A DNA stretch of 64,000 bases, from contig CAWDMW010000002.1 in the NCBI GenBank assembly GCA_963803575.1, forward strand, positions 1,674,001 through 1,738,000, read 5' to 3'. Source of the DNA: CAWDMW01 sp963803575. GTDB lineage: Bacteria > Pseudomonadota > Alphaproteobacteria > Rickettsiales > UBA998. Shown piece after piece: positions 25,771-34,469 of the stretch (position 1 is the stretch's first letter; every line of letters starts with the position of its first letter). The notes under the pieces were generated by a model, which did not search any database, had not been told where the DNA came from, and saw only the letters and a program-made list of their open reading frames with translations. A program made the position numbers and the translations under genes.

Positions 25771-25802
25771 AAAAATACCCTGATATAAGTCAGATATCAG
25801 GG
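25771..25802 (-). terminator. Intrinsic terminator of the exchanger gene
   Basis: CCCTGATAT and ATATCAGGG form a perfect 9-bp stem with a 7-nt loop (25778-25802). On the minus strand it is followed by TATTTTTTT, so it terminates the gene ending at 25812; on the plus strand, after recG, there is no T-run. Confidence 0.85.
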
Positions 25803-25811
25803 TTGAGAAAT

Positions 25812-26915
25812 CTAGCCACGCATTAAAAACATGGCTAAAAAGGTTAGGCTATAACAAGGCACAACAATGTAGCCTATCCATTTTGGAATGCTGCGTTGGT
25901 AGGTTAACCCCCACACTAGCGCAGTAAGAGCCAGTGTAACAACAGCTGGAGTCAGGTTAATCAATGTAAGTGGTAAATCAAAAGGTCGAATAATCATTGA
26001 AATTGCCAAGAATGAGGTATCAATTGCATTGCTACCCGCAAGGGCAACAATTGCAAAAAATAAATCTTTCTCACCTTTAACAAGCAAGGGCAACGTTGTT
26101 GCCATTTCAGGTGCTGATGTCAGTATAGCACCAACAGCACCAAGTGCTGCCGCGGGAATACCGATTATTGCTCCAAAAAACAGAATACTGCTGATTAGCA
26201 ACATTGTTCCAATCACCATGTAACCAAAATCGCTTACCAAATTGAACCATGAGCATCTGAATCCTTCTGAGACTGGCTCTGGTTCAAACGTGCCTTTGGG
26301 GGCATCTTTAACAAATTGCCAGAATGACAACATAGCTAGCACAAAGATAACTATACCGATCTGCCACGAGAAACTTGTAATCATGGCTTGCAAAACAAAC
26401 GCTGACATCAGCGTTAGAAACATCATATCCCAACGCAGTAATCGACCATCAAGATCCGATGACTTTGCTACCGCTACGCAGCAAAATAATACAAACCCGA
26501 GTTGAAAGCCATCGCTTCCGATAATGCTATGAGCGAGCATAGCATTCATTGTTTCTGCCTGCGCTGGGTCAAAAGCGCGCATCGTAGTTTCGTAGACAAA
26601 AAAACCTTCTGCAGAGCTAGTGCCTACAGCAACAATGCCGGGAAGAACTGCGGGGTTCCAGTTATTAACTCTTACTTTTTCGGCTGCCTGAGCAACAGCA
26701 TCGTTTCCTCCATAAGTGAGGAAGCTATACCCTACATAACCAGCAATCCCAGCGGTTACCATAGTTAGACCATTAATAGGGGAACTTTCTAAAAAGTTAT
26801 CCAGAGGGTTAATACCAAACCCAACTGACGCAATCGTCGCTACCATAACGATAGCGCGAAACAACAAATCCAAAACGGGCGGTAAGTTAGCCATTTCAAA
26901 AAGTGTAAAGAACAT
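25812..26915 (-). CDS. CaCA-superfamily cation exchanger-like membrane protein
   Basis: A 367-residue protein with about 10-11 hydrophobic helices. Two alpha-repeat-like motifs place it in the Na+/Ca2+ exchanger superfamily: VAVGTSSAEGFF followed by HSIIGSDGFQLG (about 95-145), and LTSAPEMATTLPLL followed by VALAGSNAIDTSF (about 260-300). The second repeat is close to the usual GTSxPE...GSN pattern; in the first, SSAEG replaces SxPE. A hydrophilic loop (PKGTFEPEPVSEGFRC) sits in the middle. The substrate ion cannot be told. It is a single gene with its own terminator; upstream (26916-26980) a TATAGT box precedes a leader of about 50 nt with a short GC-poor hairpin (GATGCTT/AAAGCACC region). 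Confidence 0.75.
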   Translation of the reverse strand: MFFTLFEMANLPPVLDLLFRAIVMVATIASVGFGINPLDNFLESSPINGLTMVTAGIAGYVGYSFLTYGGNDAVAQAAEKVRVNNWNPAVLPGIVAVGTSSAEGFFVYETTMRAFDPAQAETMNAMLAHSIIGSDGFQLGFVLFCCVAVAKSSDLDGRLLRWDMMFLTLMSAFVLQAMITSFSWQIGIVIFVLAMLSFWQFVKDAPKGTFEPEPVSEGFRCSWFNLVSDFGYMVIGTMLLISSILFFGAIIGIPAAALGAVGAILTSAPEMATTLPLLVKGEKDLFFAIVALAGSNAIDTSFLAISMIIRPFDLPLTLINLTPAVVTLALTALVWGLTYQRSIPKWIGYIVVPCYSLTFLAMFLMRG

Positions 26916-27028
26916 AAGATGCTTAAAAAAGCACCGAGCAACAAAAGCCGATAAAAACTATATCAGGCGATTTTCAATATGTTAGTTACCAGAATACACC
27001 CATCAGCGCAAGCAACAAAGCACTGGCT

Positions 27029-28873
27029 TTATGCGATATTTTCTTCCACCGCAGTTTCATCTGCCAGCGCCTGACGTGCTTTGGCTGATAATTGAATATT
27101 TAATTCTTTTAATTGCCTGTCATCCACGGTGGCTGGTGCGTTCATCAATAAATCCTGTGCTTTTTGATTCATCGGGAAAGCAATCACTTCACGAATATTT
27201 GGCTCATCAGCCAGCAACATCACCATGCGGTCAATGCCCGGGGCAATACCGCCATGCGGTGGTGCGCCATAATGGAAAGCACGCCATAAGGCACCAAATT
27301 TTTCTTCCAGAATCTTTTCATCGTAGCCCGTGATGGCAAAGGCTTTTTTCATAATGTCAGGGCGGTGATTACGGATGGCACCGGAAGATAATTCAATCCC
27401 GTTACACACAATATCGTACTGATACGCCAGAATATTCAGCAATTTTTTATTGTCGCCAGCAGATGCTTCCAGCAACTCCAGCCCACCTTGGGGCATAGAG
27501 AACGGATTATGTGAGAAAATGATCTTTTTCTCTTCTGCGTCCCACTCAAAATACGGGAAGTCTACTACCCAACAAAAGGCAAACACTGATTCATCTATCA
27601 ATCCTAACTGATGGCCCAGCTCGGTACGCACTTTGCCTGCAATATCGCAGGCTTCTGCTTCCAAACCAGAGGCAAAGAAGATTGCGTCACCTGCCGTTAA
27701 GCCAGCCTGCGTTTTCAGCAGCTCCAACTTGTCATCAGCCAAAAACTTTGCAATAGGCCCCTTGCCTTTGCCGTGTTCATCAATAATAATGTAAGCAAGC
27801 CCTTTCGCGCCCTGCTCTTGTGCATAACCAATCATCTTATCAAAGAAACTACGGGGCTTATCACCAACAGAAGGCGCTGGAATCCCGCGTAAACATCCGC
27901 CTTTCTCCAAGACTTGAGCAAATACCTTAAAGTCCGAACCAGCCCATATTTCATCCGCATCAATAATTTCAATCGGGTTACGCAAATCCGGCTTATCACA
28001 CCCATATTTCAGCATGGCTTCACGGTAAGGAATGCGTGGGAATGGTGCAGAGGTGACGGTTTTAGTGGAAAACTCGGTAAAGATACTCTCCATCACTGGC
28101 TCAATCGCGGCAAACACATCTTCTTGCGTGGCAAATGCCATTTCCATATCCAGTTGATAAAATTCCCCGGGTGAGCGGTCTGCACGTGCATCTTCATCAC
28201 GAAAGCATGGTGCCACCTGAAAATACCGGTCAAAACCGGATGTCATGAGTAGCTGCTTAAAAATCTGCGGTGCTTGCGGTAATGCATAAAACTTCCCTGG
28301 ATGCACACGGCTTGGTACCAGATAATCCCGTGCGCCTTCGGGTGATGAACTGGTAAGAATAGGCGTTTGTATCTCTAAAAACTCCTGATCCTGCATTTTA
28401 TGGCGTAATGCTGCAATCACCTTCGAGCGAAGAATAATATTACTATGCAGCTTCTCGCGGCGTAAATCAAGGAAGCGGTAAGTCAAGCGTGTATCTTCGG
28501 GAAAATCACGATCCGTATTGACCTGCAACGGAATTTGCTCTGCCGCTGATTCCACATGAAACTGTGCGATACGCACTTCAATCTGCCCCGTGCTTAGTGT
28601 ATCGTTAATGGCTTCATCATCACGCTTGGTGACTTCCCCATGAATTGTGATAACAGATTCGTTTTTAACGTGGCTGGCTACATCAAAGTCCGGATGGTTA
28701 CTTTCCATCAGGCATTGGGTTACACCATAATGATCCCGCAAATCTACAAATAATAGCTGTCCGTGATCCCGCACACGATGCACCCAGCCTGATAGCGTTA
28801 CCGTATCCCCTACATGGTCTGCATTTAATTCATGGCAGCGGTGGGTACGGTAAGGATGGGTAGATAATGTCAT
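27029..28873 (-). CDS. aspS: Aspartyl-tRNA synthetase
   Basis: Class II synthetase charging tRNA-Asp, and probably also tRNA-Asn when GatCAB is present. The OB anticodon domain opens with HPYRTHRCHELNADHVGDTV and GWVHRVRDHGQLLFVDLRDH. Motif 2 is RCFRDEDARADRSPGEFYQLD-like (FRDEDARADR), the bacterial insertion (GAD) domain follows, and motif 3 is GGIAPGIDRMVMLL near the end. I start at the Met that begins the family-like N-terminus (614 residues); an ATG at 28918 would add 15 residues. Neither has a clear ribosome-binding site. Confidence 0.96.
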   Translation of the reverse strand: MTLSTHPYRTHRCHELNADHVGDTVTLSGWVHRVRDHGQLLFVDLRDHYGVTQCLMESNHPDFDVASHVKNESVITIHGEVTKRDDEAINDTLSTGQIEVRIAQFHVESAAEQIPLQVNTDRDFPEDTRLTYRFLDLRREKLHSNIILRSKVIAALRHKMQDQEFLEIQTPILTSSSPEGARDYLVPSRVHPGKFYALPQAPQIFKQLLMTSGFDRYFQVAPCFRDEDARADRSPGEFYQLDMEMAFATQEDVFAAIEPVMESIFTEFSTKTVTSAPFPRIPYREAMLKYGCDKPDLRNPIEIIDADEIWAGSDFKVFAQVLEKGGCLRGIPAPSVGDKPRSFFDKMIGYAQEQGAKGLAYIIIDEHGKGKGPIAKFLADDKLELLKTQAGLTAGDAIFFASGLEAEACDIAGKVRTELGHQLGLIDESVFAFCWVVDFPYFEWDAEEKKIIFSHNPFSMPQGGLELLEASAGDNKKLLNILAYQYDIVCNGIELSSGAIRNHRPDIMKKAFAITGYDEKILEEKFGALWRAFHYGAPPHGGIAPGIDRMVMLLADEPNIREVIAFPMNQKAQDLLMNAPATVDDRQLKELNIQLSAKARQALADETAVEENIA

Positions 28874-28956
28874 AGGGTATGCCACAGAATTTTGTTGTAA
28901 GAGCTGATATAACTCCATCTTATAAGAATACTCATTAGAAAAGTCAATTGACCCAG

Positions 28957-28986
28957 TTGCTTTTCACAAGCGTTTTAGCGTATAAA
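28957..28986 (+). promoter_or_regulatory. Predicted folD promoter with start codon at the transcription start
   Basis: TTGCTT (28957-28962) and TATAAA (28981-28986) are 18 bp apart. The folD ATG is at 28994, 7 nt past the -10 box, so the transcript would be leaderless or nearly so. Confidence 0.45.
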
Positions 28987-28993
28987 AAGACGT

Positions 28994-29890
28994 ATGACAG
29001 CAACAGTAATCGACGGCAAAGCCTTTGCCACTAAAGTAAAAGAGACGCTTACTCTTAAAGTACAGCAGCTTAAAGACCAACACGATCTGGTGCCATGTGT
29101 ATCTTTTGTGTTGGTAGGCGATGATCCGGCCAGTCACTTCTACATTAATTCCAAAGCAAAGACCTGTGCGGCAATGGGCATCACCTCACGTGACCATAAG
29201 CTGCCTGCGTCCACTTCGCGCGAGGAGTTGCTGGAACTGGTGACCTCACTGAATCAGGATGCAGATGTGCATGGTATTCTGATACAACTTCCCCTGCCCT
29301 CGCATTTGTACGAGCGCGAAATCATCAATGCCATTGATCCAATAAAAGATGTTGACGGCTTCCACCCTGTCAACGCAGGTAAACTGACAACCGGTGAAAA
29401 AGGCATGGTCGCCTGCACACCGCTTGGTGCTTTAATGTTACTTAGAAATACTTTGGGCGACAAGCTGGCAGGTAAACACGCAGTGGTGATAGGTCGCTCA
29501 AATATTGTAGGAAAACCTATGGCGCAGTTACTGCTGAATGAGCATTGCACCGTTACGGTGTGTCATTCCCGCACTAAAGATATTGCCAGCATTACGGCAC
29601 AAGCTGACATTGTGGTTGCCGCAGTTGGCAGGCCTGAAATGGTAAAGGCTGACTGGGTTAAAGACGATGCTGTTGTGATTGATGTGGGTATTAATCGCGT
29701 AGATACCAATAACGGAAAAGGCAGGCTGGTTGGTGATGTGGACTATGCAGACGTACAACCAAAAGCCGCAGCCATAACCCCTGTACCGGGTGGTGTGGGG
29801 CCTATGACGATTGCTTGCTTAATGCACAATACAGTCGAAGCAGCGTGTATTCAGCATGGTATACCCTTTGATCTGTCGTTAACGGCGTGA
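28994..29890 (+). CDS. folD: Methylenetetrahydrofolate dehydrogenase / cyclohydrolase
   Basis: Bifunctional enzyme supplying 10-formyl-THF, used by PurH and for fMet. The 298-residue protein has FVLVGDDPASHFYINSKAK (catalytic Tyr and Lys of the YxxxK motif), GILIQLPLPSHL, the DVDGFHPVNAGKL block, GRSNIVGKPMAQLLL (NADP site) and TPVPGGVGPMTIACLM at the end. The stop codon overlaps the GTG start of cysQ by 4 nt (GTGA), so both are on one transcript. Confidence 0.97.
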   Translation: MTATVIDGKAFATKVKETLTLKVQQLKDQHDLVPCVSFVLVGDDPASHFYINSKAKTCAAMGITSRDHKLPASTSREELLELVTSLNQDADVHGILIQLPLPSHLYEREIINAIDPIKDVDGFHPVNAGKLTTGEKGMVACTPLGALMLLRNTLGDKLAGKHAVVIGRSNIVGKPMAQLLLNEHCTVTVCHSRTKDIASITAQADIVVAAVGRPEMVKADWVKDDAVVIDVGINRVDTNNGKGRLVGDVDYADVQPKAAAITPVPGGVGPMTIACLMHNTVEAACIQHGIPFDLSLTA

Positions 29891-30684
29891 AAAACCCTTA
29901 CAACGCTGAATGGCTTCCAACCTTAAAGCGAGCCGTTAGAGATGCTGGTGACATTATCATGCAGCACCGCAAAGATGGCGTGGACGTCTCTTGCAAAGCA
30001 GACAATAGCCCTGTCACGAACGCAGACCGCGCAGCTGATAAACATATTTGCAGCATACTTTTAACGCTCGCGCCTCACATCCCTGTTATATCAGAAGAAG
30101 GCTCGCACCAGCAGGAAGCAGCAAAGTCGGGTACGTTCTGGTGTGTTGATCCATTGGATGGCACAAAAGGTTACATACGCGGTGAAGATGAATTCACCGT
30201 CAATATTGGACTGATTCATAATTTCATGCCCATATTTGGTATTATTTATATCCCTGCCATGAGCCAGCTTTATCATGGTGAGTCAGAACAGAGGCACGCC
30301 TACCGTGAAGATAGTGCGGGCGAGATCCCTATCACTGTTAGACAACCACAACCAAAGGCACTGTCAGCCATCACCAGTAAACGACACACCACAGCACGTG
30401 AACAGGCATTGCGTAATGAATATGGCATCACGTCTTTTACTTCCGCCTCCAGCTCGCTTAAATTCTGCCGTATCGCAGAAGGTGTTGCCGACATTTATCC
30501 ACGCTTTGGTAATACAATGGAATGGGACACAGCCGCTGGTCATGCGATACTGAAAGCCGCAGGCGGTGAAATCTATGAGCTAGATACCCGTGCGCCCTTA
30601 GCATACGGGAAAGAAGGGTTTTTAAATTCGCGTTTTGTCGCTACATCAAGTGATTTGCCGGAAAATCTCAACATGACATTATAG
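29887..30684 (+). CDS. cysQ: 3'(2'),5'-bisphosphate nucleotidase CysQ (inositol-phosphatase superfamily)
   Basis: Li-sensitive Mg phosphatase that removes PAP formed during sulfate assimilation. The 265-residue protein shows the metal-site motifs SEEGSHQ, WCVDPLDGTKGYI and NTMEWDTAAGHAILKAAGG. Active-site Asp residues are all present. The start is a GTG inside the folD stop (GTGA overlap), so it relies on translational coupling. SuhB-like inositol monophosphatase is the alternative, but DPLDGTKGYIRG and the EEG pattern favour CysQ. Confidence 0.92.
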   Translation: MKNPYNAEWLPTLKRAVRDAGDIIMQHRKDGVDVSCKADNSPVTNADRAADKHICSILLTLAPHIPVISEEGSHQQEAAKSGTFWCVDPLDGTKGYIRGEDEFTVNIGLIHNFMPIFGIIYIPAMSQLYHGESEQRHAYREDSAGEIPITVRQPQPKALSAITSKRHTTAREQALRNEYGITSFTSASSSLKFCRIAEGVADIYPRFGNTMEWDTAAGHAILKAAGGEIYELDTRAPLAYGKEGFLNSRFVATSSDLPENLNMTL

Positions 30685-30766
30685 ATCTAACAAGAACACT
30701 TGCATATCTGGCAAAAATCATTACAACGATAGGTACTAAATATCATATCACGGAGATAGCCATAAC

Positions 30767-31786
30767 ATGAAAGTCTATTACGATCAGGACGCAGACGGGA
30801 ACCTCATCAAACAAAAGAAAGTCGCCATTATTGGTTACGGTAGTCAGGGACACGCTCATGCACTTAATTTGCGTGATAGCGGTGCCACAGACGTAGTGGT
30901 TGGACTGCGCGAAGGGTCATCTTCACGCGCCAAGGCAGAAGGAGAAAAGCTGCAAGTGATGACTCCTGCCGAGGCAGCTAAATGGGCAGATGTAGTCATG
31001 ATTCTGGTGCCAGATGAATTACAGGCGGATTTATATAATAATGAGTTGAAAGATAACCTGAAACAAGGTGCTGCGCTTGCCTTTGCTCATGGCTTCAACA
31101 TACATTTCAAACTAATTGAACCGCGCAAAGACCTTGACGTATACATGATTGCGCCTAAAGGGCCTGGCCATACAGTACGCGGTGAATATGTGAAAGGCGG
31201 TGGTGTACCTTGTCTGGTTGCCATCCATCAAGACGCTTCCGGTAATGCAAAAGACATAGCCCTCTCTTACGCATCCGCCATAGGTGGTGGTCGCTCTGGT
31301 GTAATTGAAACCACCTTCCGTGAAGAATGTGAAACAGATTTGTTTGGTGAGCAGGCCGTGTTATGTGGCGGCGTGTCACATCTGGTGCAGGCTGGATTTG
31401 AAACCCTTGTAGAAGCCGGGTACGCACCTGAAATGGCGTATTTCGAATGTCTGCATGAAGTAAAACTGATTGTCGATCTCATGTATGAAGGTGGTATGGC
31501 GAATATGCGTTATTCTGTTTCCAATACTGCCGAATATGGTGATTACGTGACAGGCCCCCGCATTGTAACAGATGAAACCAAAGCAGAAATGCAACGTGTG
31601 CTTCGTGATATTCAAACAGGTAAATTTGCCCGTGACTGGATGCTGGAGAATAAAGCGGGGCAAGCCTCTTTCAAAGCGACCCGCGCATTACAAGCAGAGC
31701 ATCCAATTGAAGAAGTTGGCGTCAAATTGCGTGAAATGATGCCATGGATTGGTAAGCACAAGCTGGTAGATAAAGACAAAAATTAG
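30767..31786 (+). CDS. ilvC: Ketol-acid reductoisomerase, class I
   Basis: Converts acetolactate to dihydroxyisovalerate (or the isoleucine analogue) with NADPH. The 339-residue class I form has the dinucleotide site IIGYGSQGHAHALNLRDSG, the DVVMILVPDELQADLY block, APKGPGHTVRGEYVKGGGVP, and the KARI knotted domain with DLFGEQAVLCGG and ECLHEVKLIVDLMYEGG holding the Mg ligands. A ribosome-binding site (GGAG near 30751) precedes the ATG. It is followed after 5 nt by a small membrane protein and then leuA; ilvB lies 8 kb away and ilvN is not in the window. Confidence 0.97.
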   Translation: MKVYYDQDADGNLIKQKKVAIIGYGSQGHAHALNLRDSGATDVVVGLREGSSSRAKAEGEKLQVMTPAEAAKWADVVMILVPDELQADLYNNELKDNLKQGAALAFAHGFNIHFKLIEPRKDLDVYMIAPKGPGHTVRGEYVKGGGVPCLVAIHQDASGNAKDIALSYASAIGGGRSGVIETTFREECETDLFGEQAVLCGGVSHLVQAGFETLVEAGYAPEMAYFECLHEVKLIVDLMYEGGMANMRYSVSNTAEYGDYVTGPRIVTDETKAEMQRVLRDIQTGKFARDWMLENKAGQASFKATRALQAEHPIEEVGVKLREMMPWIGKHKLVDKDKN

Positions 31787-31791
31787 CGTAT

Positions 31792-32127
31792 TTGGTAGTG
31801 GAAAAAGAATTGCACACAACTGAAAGCGATGAAAAATCAGGCATAAAGTGGCCGACGGTTTACTGTCTGCTGTCTGTGATTATTCTTCTGCTTAGTGTGT
31901 TAATTTTACGTTCTTTTTCTACTCAGGACATCCACGAAAAAGCGTTATATGATGCCATATCAAATCCTGCGCCTACTTACGATGAGTCAGCAGAGCAGAT
32001 TGAAAACAGACGTCATCTTCGTCAACAATACGATGAGAACAACCATAATACGCAAAAGACGCTTCAAGCCATTCAGGATGAACAGGGTATTCAGTTTGAC
32101 CAAATACACAGAGATTTGCAGCAGTAG
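31792..32127 (+). CDS. Small single-pass membrane protein, hypothetical
   Basis: A 111-residue frame beginning with TTG (a GTG two codons later is an alternative). A charged cytosolic N-terminus (about 1-20) precedes one membrane helix (about 22-42, VYCLLSVIILLLSVLIL), then a periplasmic, Gln/Asp/Glu-rich helical tail (QIENRRHLRQQYDENNHNTQK). It lies 5 nt after ilvC and 3 nt before leuA, so it belongs to that operon. I do not recognise it. The position suggests co-expression only, not a branched-chain function. Confidence 0.6.
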   Translation: MVVEKELHTTESDEKSGIKWPTVYCLLSVIILLLSVLILRSFSTQDIHEKALYDAISNPAPTYDESAEQIENRRHLRQQYDENNHNTQKTLQAIQDEQGIQFDQIHRDLQQ

Positions 32128-32130
32128 GTA

Positions 32131-33669
32131 ATGAGTATGACGAACGACCGTATCATTATTTTTGACACTACCCTGCGTGATGGTGAGCAATCGCCCGGCA
32201 TGTCTATGAGCAAGCAGGAAAAACTGCTTGTGGCTGACGTGCTGGATAATATGGGCGTCGATGTGATTGAAGCGGGCTTTGCCATGGCCAGTGACGGTGA
32301 CTTTGAGTCAGTTAAAGCAATTGCCAGCACTGCCAGACATGCAGTCATCTGCTCGCTCGCTCGTGCGAAAATAGCCGATATTGAGCGCGCGGCGGAAGCA
32401 TTAAAGCCAGCGAAACGTTCACGCATACACACCTTTATTTCTACCAGCGATATTCACCTGAAATATCAATTCCGCTTAGAAAAACCACAAGTATTAGACA
32501 TTATCCGCGATACCGTATCACTAGCGCGCAACTTTACTGATGACGTAGAATGGTCAGCCATGGACGCAACCCGCTCTGACATGACTTTCCTTTGTCAGGC
32601 AGTAGAAACAGCTATTCATGCAGGTGCTACCACCATTAACTTGCCGGATACAGTAGGCTACGGCACCCCTGCTGACATTGCCGCCATGTTTACGCACGTC
32701 ATGAAACATGTGTCCAACGCAAATAAAGCGATCTTTTCTTTTCACGGCCAAAATGATTTGGGATTAGCTACAGCAAATACGCTGGCAGCATTGCAGGCAG
32801 GCGCACGTCAGGCGGAAGTCACTATTAATGGTATTGGTGAGCGTGCTGGCAATACGGCGCTGGAAGAAGTCATTATGACGCTGAACACACGCAAAGATCA
32901 GTATCAATTCACATGTGATATAGATACGACCCATATTATGCGTGCATCACGCCTGATTCAGTCTGTCACTGGACAGGCAGTGCAAGTGAACAAGGCTATT
33001 GTAGGGGCAAACGCTTTTGCACATGAGTCAGGCATCCATCAGGATGGTATGTTAAAGCATAGCGGCACTTATGAGATTATGACGCCAGAATCTGTGGGTT
33101 TATCAAAATCAAACATGGTGATGGGAAAACACTCCGGGCGACATGCATTTAAGGCTAAGCTAGATGAGTTGGGCGTACAGGTTGGCGACAACATGCTGGA
33201 AGATGCTTTTACTCGCTTCAAGGCATTGGCAGATAAGAAAAAAGACGTGTATGACGAAGATATACTAACGCTTATCGACAACAAAATAACAGTTCAACTT
33301 GTCACGTTAGCGTCTTTGTCGGTCACATGTGGTACAACACAAAACACGCAAAACGTGCAATTAAGCTTACAACGTAACGATGAGATTCTCTCGACGGAAA
33401 CACATGGCAACGGGCCTGTAGATGGAATTTTTAAAGCAATCAAACAATTGCTTCCCGAAGCAGCTTCGGCACATCTCATCCTGTACCAAGTCCATGCTGT
33501 AACAGCAGGCACCGACGCTCAGGCAGAAGTTACCGTTAGATTGGCGATTGATGATAATCTTGTAAATGGCCATGGCTCAGATGTTGATACGCTGGTTGCC
33601 GGTGCAAAAGCGTATCTGGATGCGCTGCATAAATTAAGTATTCTTAAAGAAAGAAAGCAGCTACTATAA
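32131..33669 (+). CDS. leuA: 2-isopropylmalate synthase
   Basis: Condenses acetyl-CoA with 2-ketoisovalerate, the first committed step of leucine synthesis. The 512-residue protein has IFDTTLRDGEQSPG (Asp12, metal ligand), a TIM-barrel core, NGIGERAGNTALEEV, and a C-terminal LeuA dimer domain (about 390-505) that binds leucine for feedback inhibition. The HxH metal motif reads SFHGQNDLGL, with Gln207 in place of the second His. Start may be ATG 32131 or 32137. It is downstream of ilvC and the small membrane gene, while leuB and leuD are more than 12 kb away. Confidence 0.94.
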   Translation: MSMTNDRIIIFDTTLRDGEQSPGMSMSKQEKLLVADVLDNMGVDVIEAGFAMASDGDFESVKAIASTARHAVICSLARAKIADIERAAEALKPAKRSRIHTFISTSDIHLKYQFRLEKPQVLDIIRDTVSLARNFTDDVEWSAMDATRSDMTFLCQAVETAIHAGATTINLPDTVGYGTPADIAAMFTHVMKHVSNANKAIFSFHGQNDLGLATANTLAALQAGARQAEVTINGIGERAGNTALEEVIMTLNTRKDQYQFTCDIDTTHIMRASRLIQSVTGQAVQVNKAIVGANAFAHESGIHQDGMLKHSGTYEIMTPESVGLSKSNMVMGKHSGRHAFKAKLDELGVQVGDNMLEDAFTRFKALADKKKDVYDEDILTLIDNKITVQLVTLASLSVTCGTTQNTQNVQLSLQRNDEILSTETHGNGPVDGIFKAIKQLLPEAASAHLILYQVHAVTAGTDAQAEVTVRLAIDDNLVNGHGSDVDTLVAGAKAYLDALHKLSILKERKQLL

Positions 33670-33725
33670 CACTCTATTAATATATCTTTGATAATATAAA
33701 ATGACATTGTTATTGGAGGTGTGTA

Positions 33726-34469
33726 ATGCGAAACTCGTCGGGGTTTTCTTTAGTAGAATTATCAATTGTTTTAGTTATCTTAGGGTTATTAGTCGCAGGT
33801 GTTACTACCGGTCAGTCATTAATAAAAGCAGCAGAACTACGAGCCATTACCACAGAATTAGAAAGTTACACCACTGCGGTGAACAGTTTTAGAGGAAAAT
33901 ATTTTGGTCTACCCGGAGACATAACAAACGCAACAGCTTTTTGGGCCGCAGCCACAACAAATGGTAATAACGATGGCATAATAGATGACGCCGCTGCCGC
34001 AGGCGGTGCAGGAGAAACGTTTGCGTTCTGGGATCAATTGGTGCTTTCCGGTATGATTCAAGGAAGCTATACCGGCTTTGCAGGCGCAGGACATGAGCTT
34101 GAGCATATACCTGGAATAAATGCCCCTGAATCCAAGTATGCTACGGGTGGTTGGTCAACCGGTTTTTGGGATGCATCTGCTATTACAACAACGGATCACT
34201 TCGCTCTAAACTATAACAACTTTTTCAATATTGGTCGAATATTAGCAAACAATCACCCTCATGCATCGCTTTTTAGACCTGAAGAAGCATGGAATATTGA
34301 TAAAAAAATCGACGATGCAATTCCTTCAACAGGTAACGTTATAGGAGTTAATTGGAGTACATGTATTGTCGCTAATACAGGTGTAGCCAGTGCCTCAAAT
34401 CTTGACACATCTTATAATCTGGCGAGTGAAAATGTTGCCTGCGCTATAAAATTCAGAGATGTCTTTTAA
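33726..34469 (+). CDS. Pilin-like protein with prepilin N-terminal signal
   Basis: The N-terminus GFSLVELSIVLVILGLLVAG is a type IV prepilin signal: cleavage after Gly6, Phe at +1 and Glu at +5, then a hydrophobic helix. A strong ribosome-binding site (GGAGGTG near 33715) precedes the ATG. The remaining 220 residues are Ala/Thr/Asn/Gly-rich, with FGLPGDITNATAFWAA, a pattern seen in pseudopilin-like proteins with unknown role. No pilus assembly genes are in the window; cleavage would need a PilD-like peptidase elsewhere. Its TAA directly abuts the hisD stop codon on the other strand. Confidence 0.8.
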   Translation: MRNSSGFSLVELSIVLVILGLLVAGVTTGQSLIKAAELRAITTELESYTTAVNSFRGKYFGLPGDITNATAFWAAATTNGNNDGIIDDAAAAGGAGETFAFWDQLVLSGMIQGSYTGFAGAGHELEHIPGINAPESKYATGGWSTGFWDASAITTTDHFALNYNNFFNIGRILANNHPHASLFRPEEAWNIDKKIDDAIPSTGNVIGVNWSTCIVANTGVASASNLDTSYNLASENVACAIKFRDVF

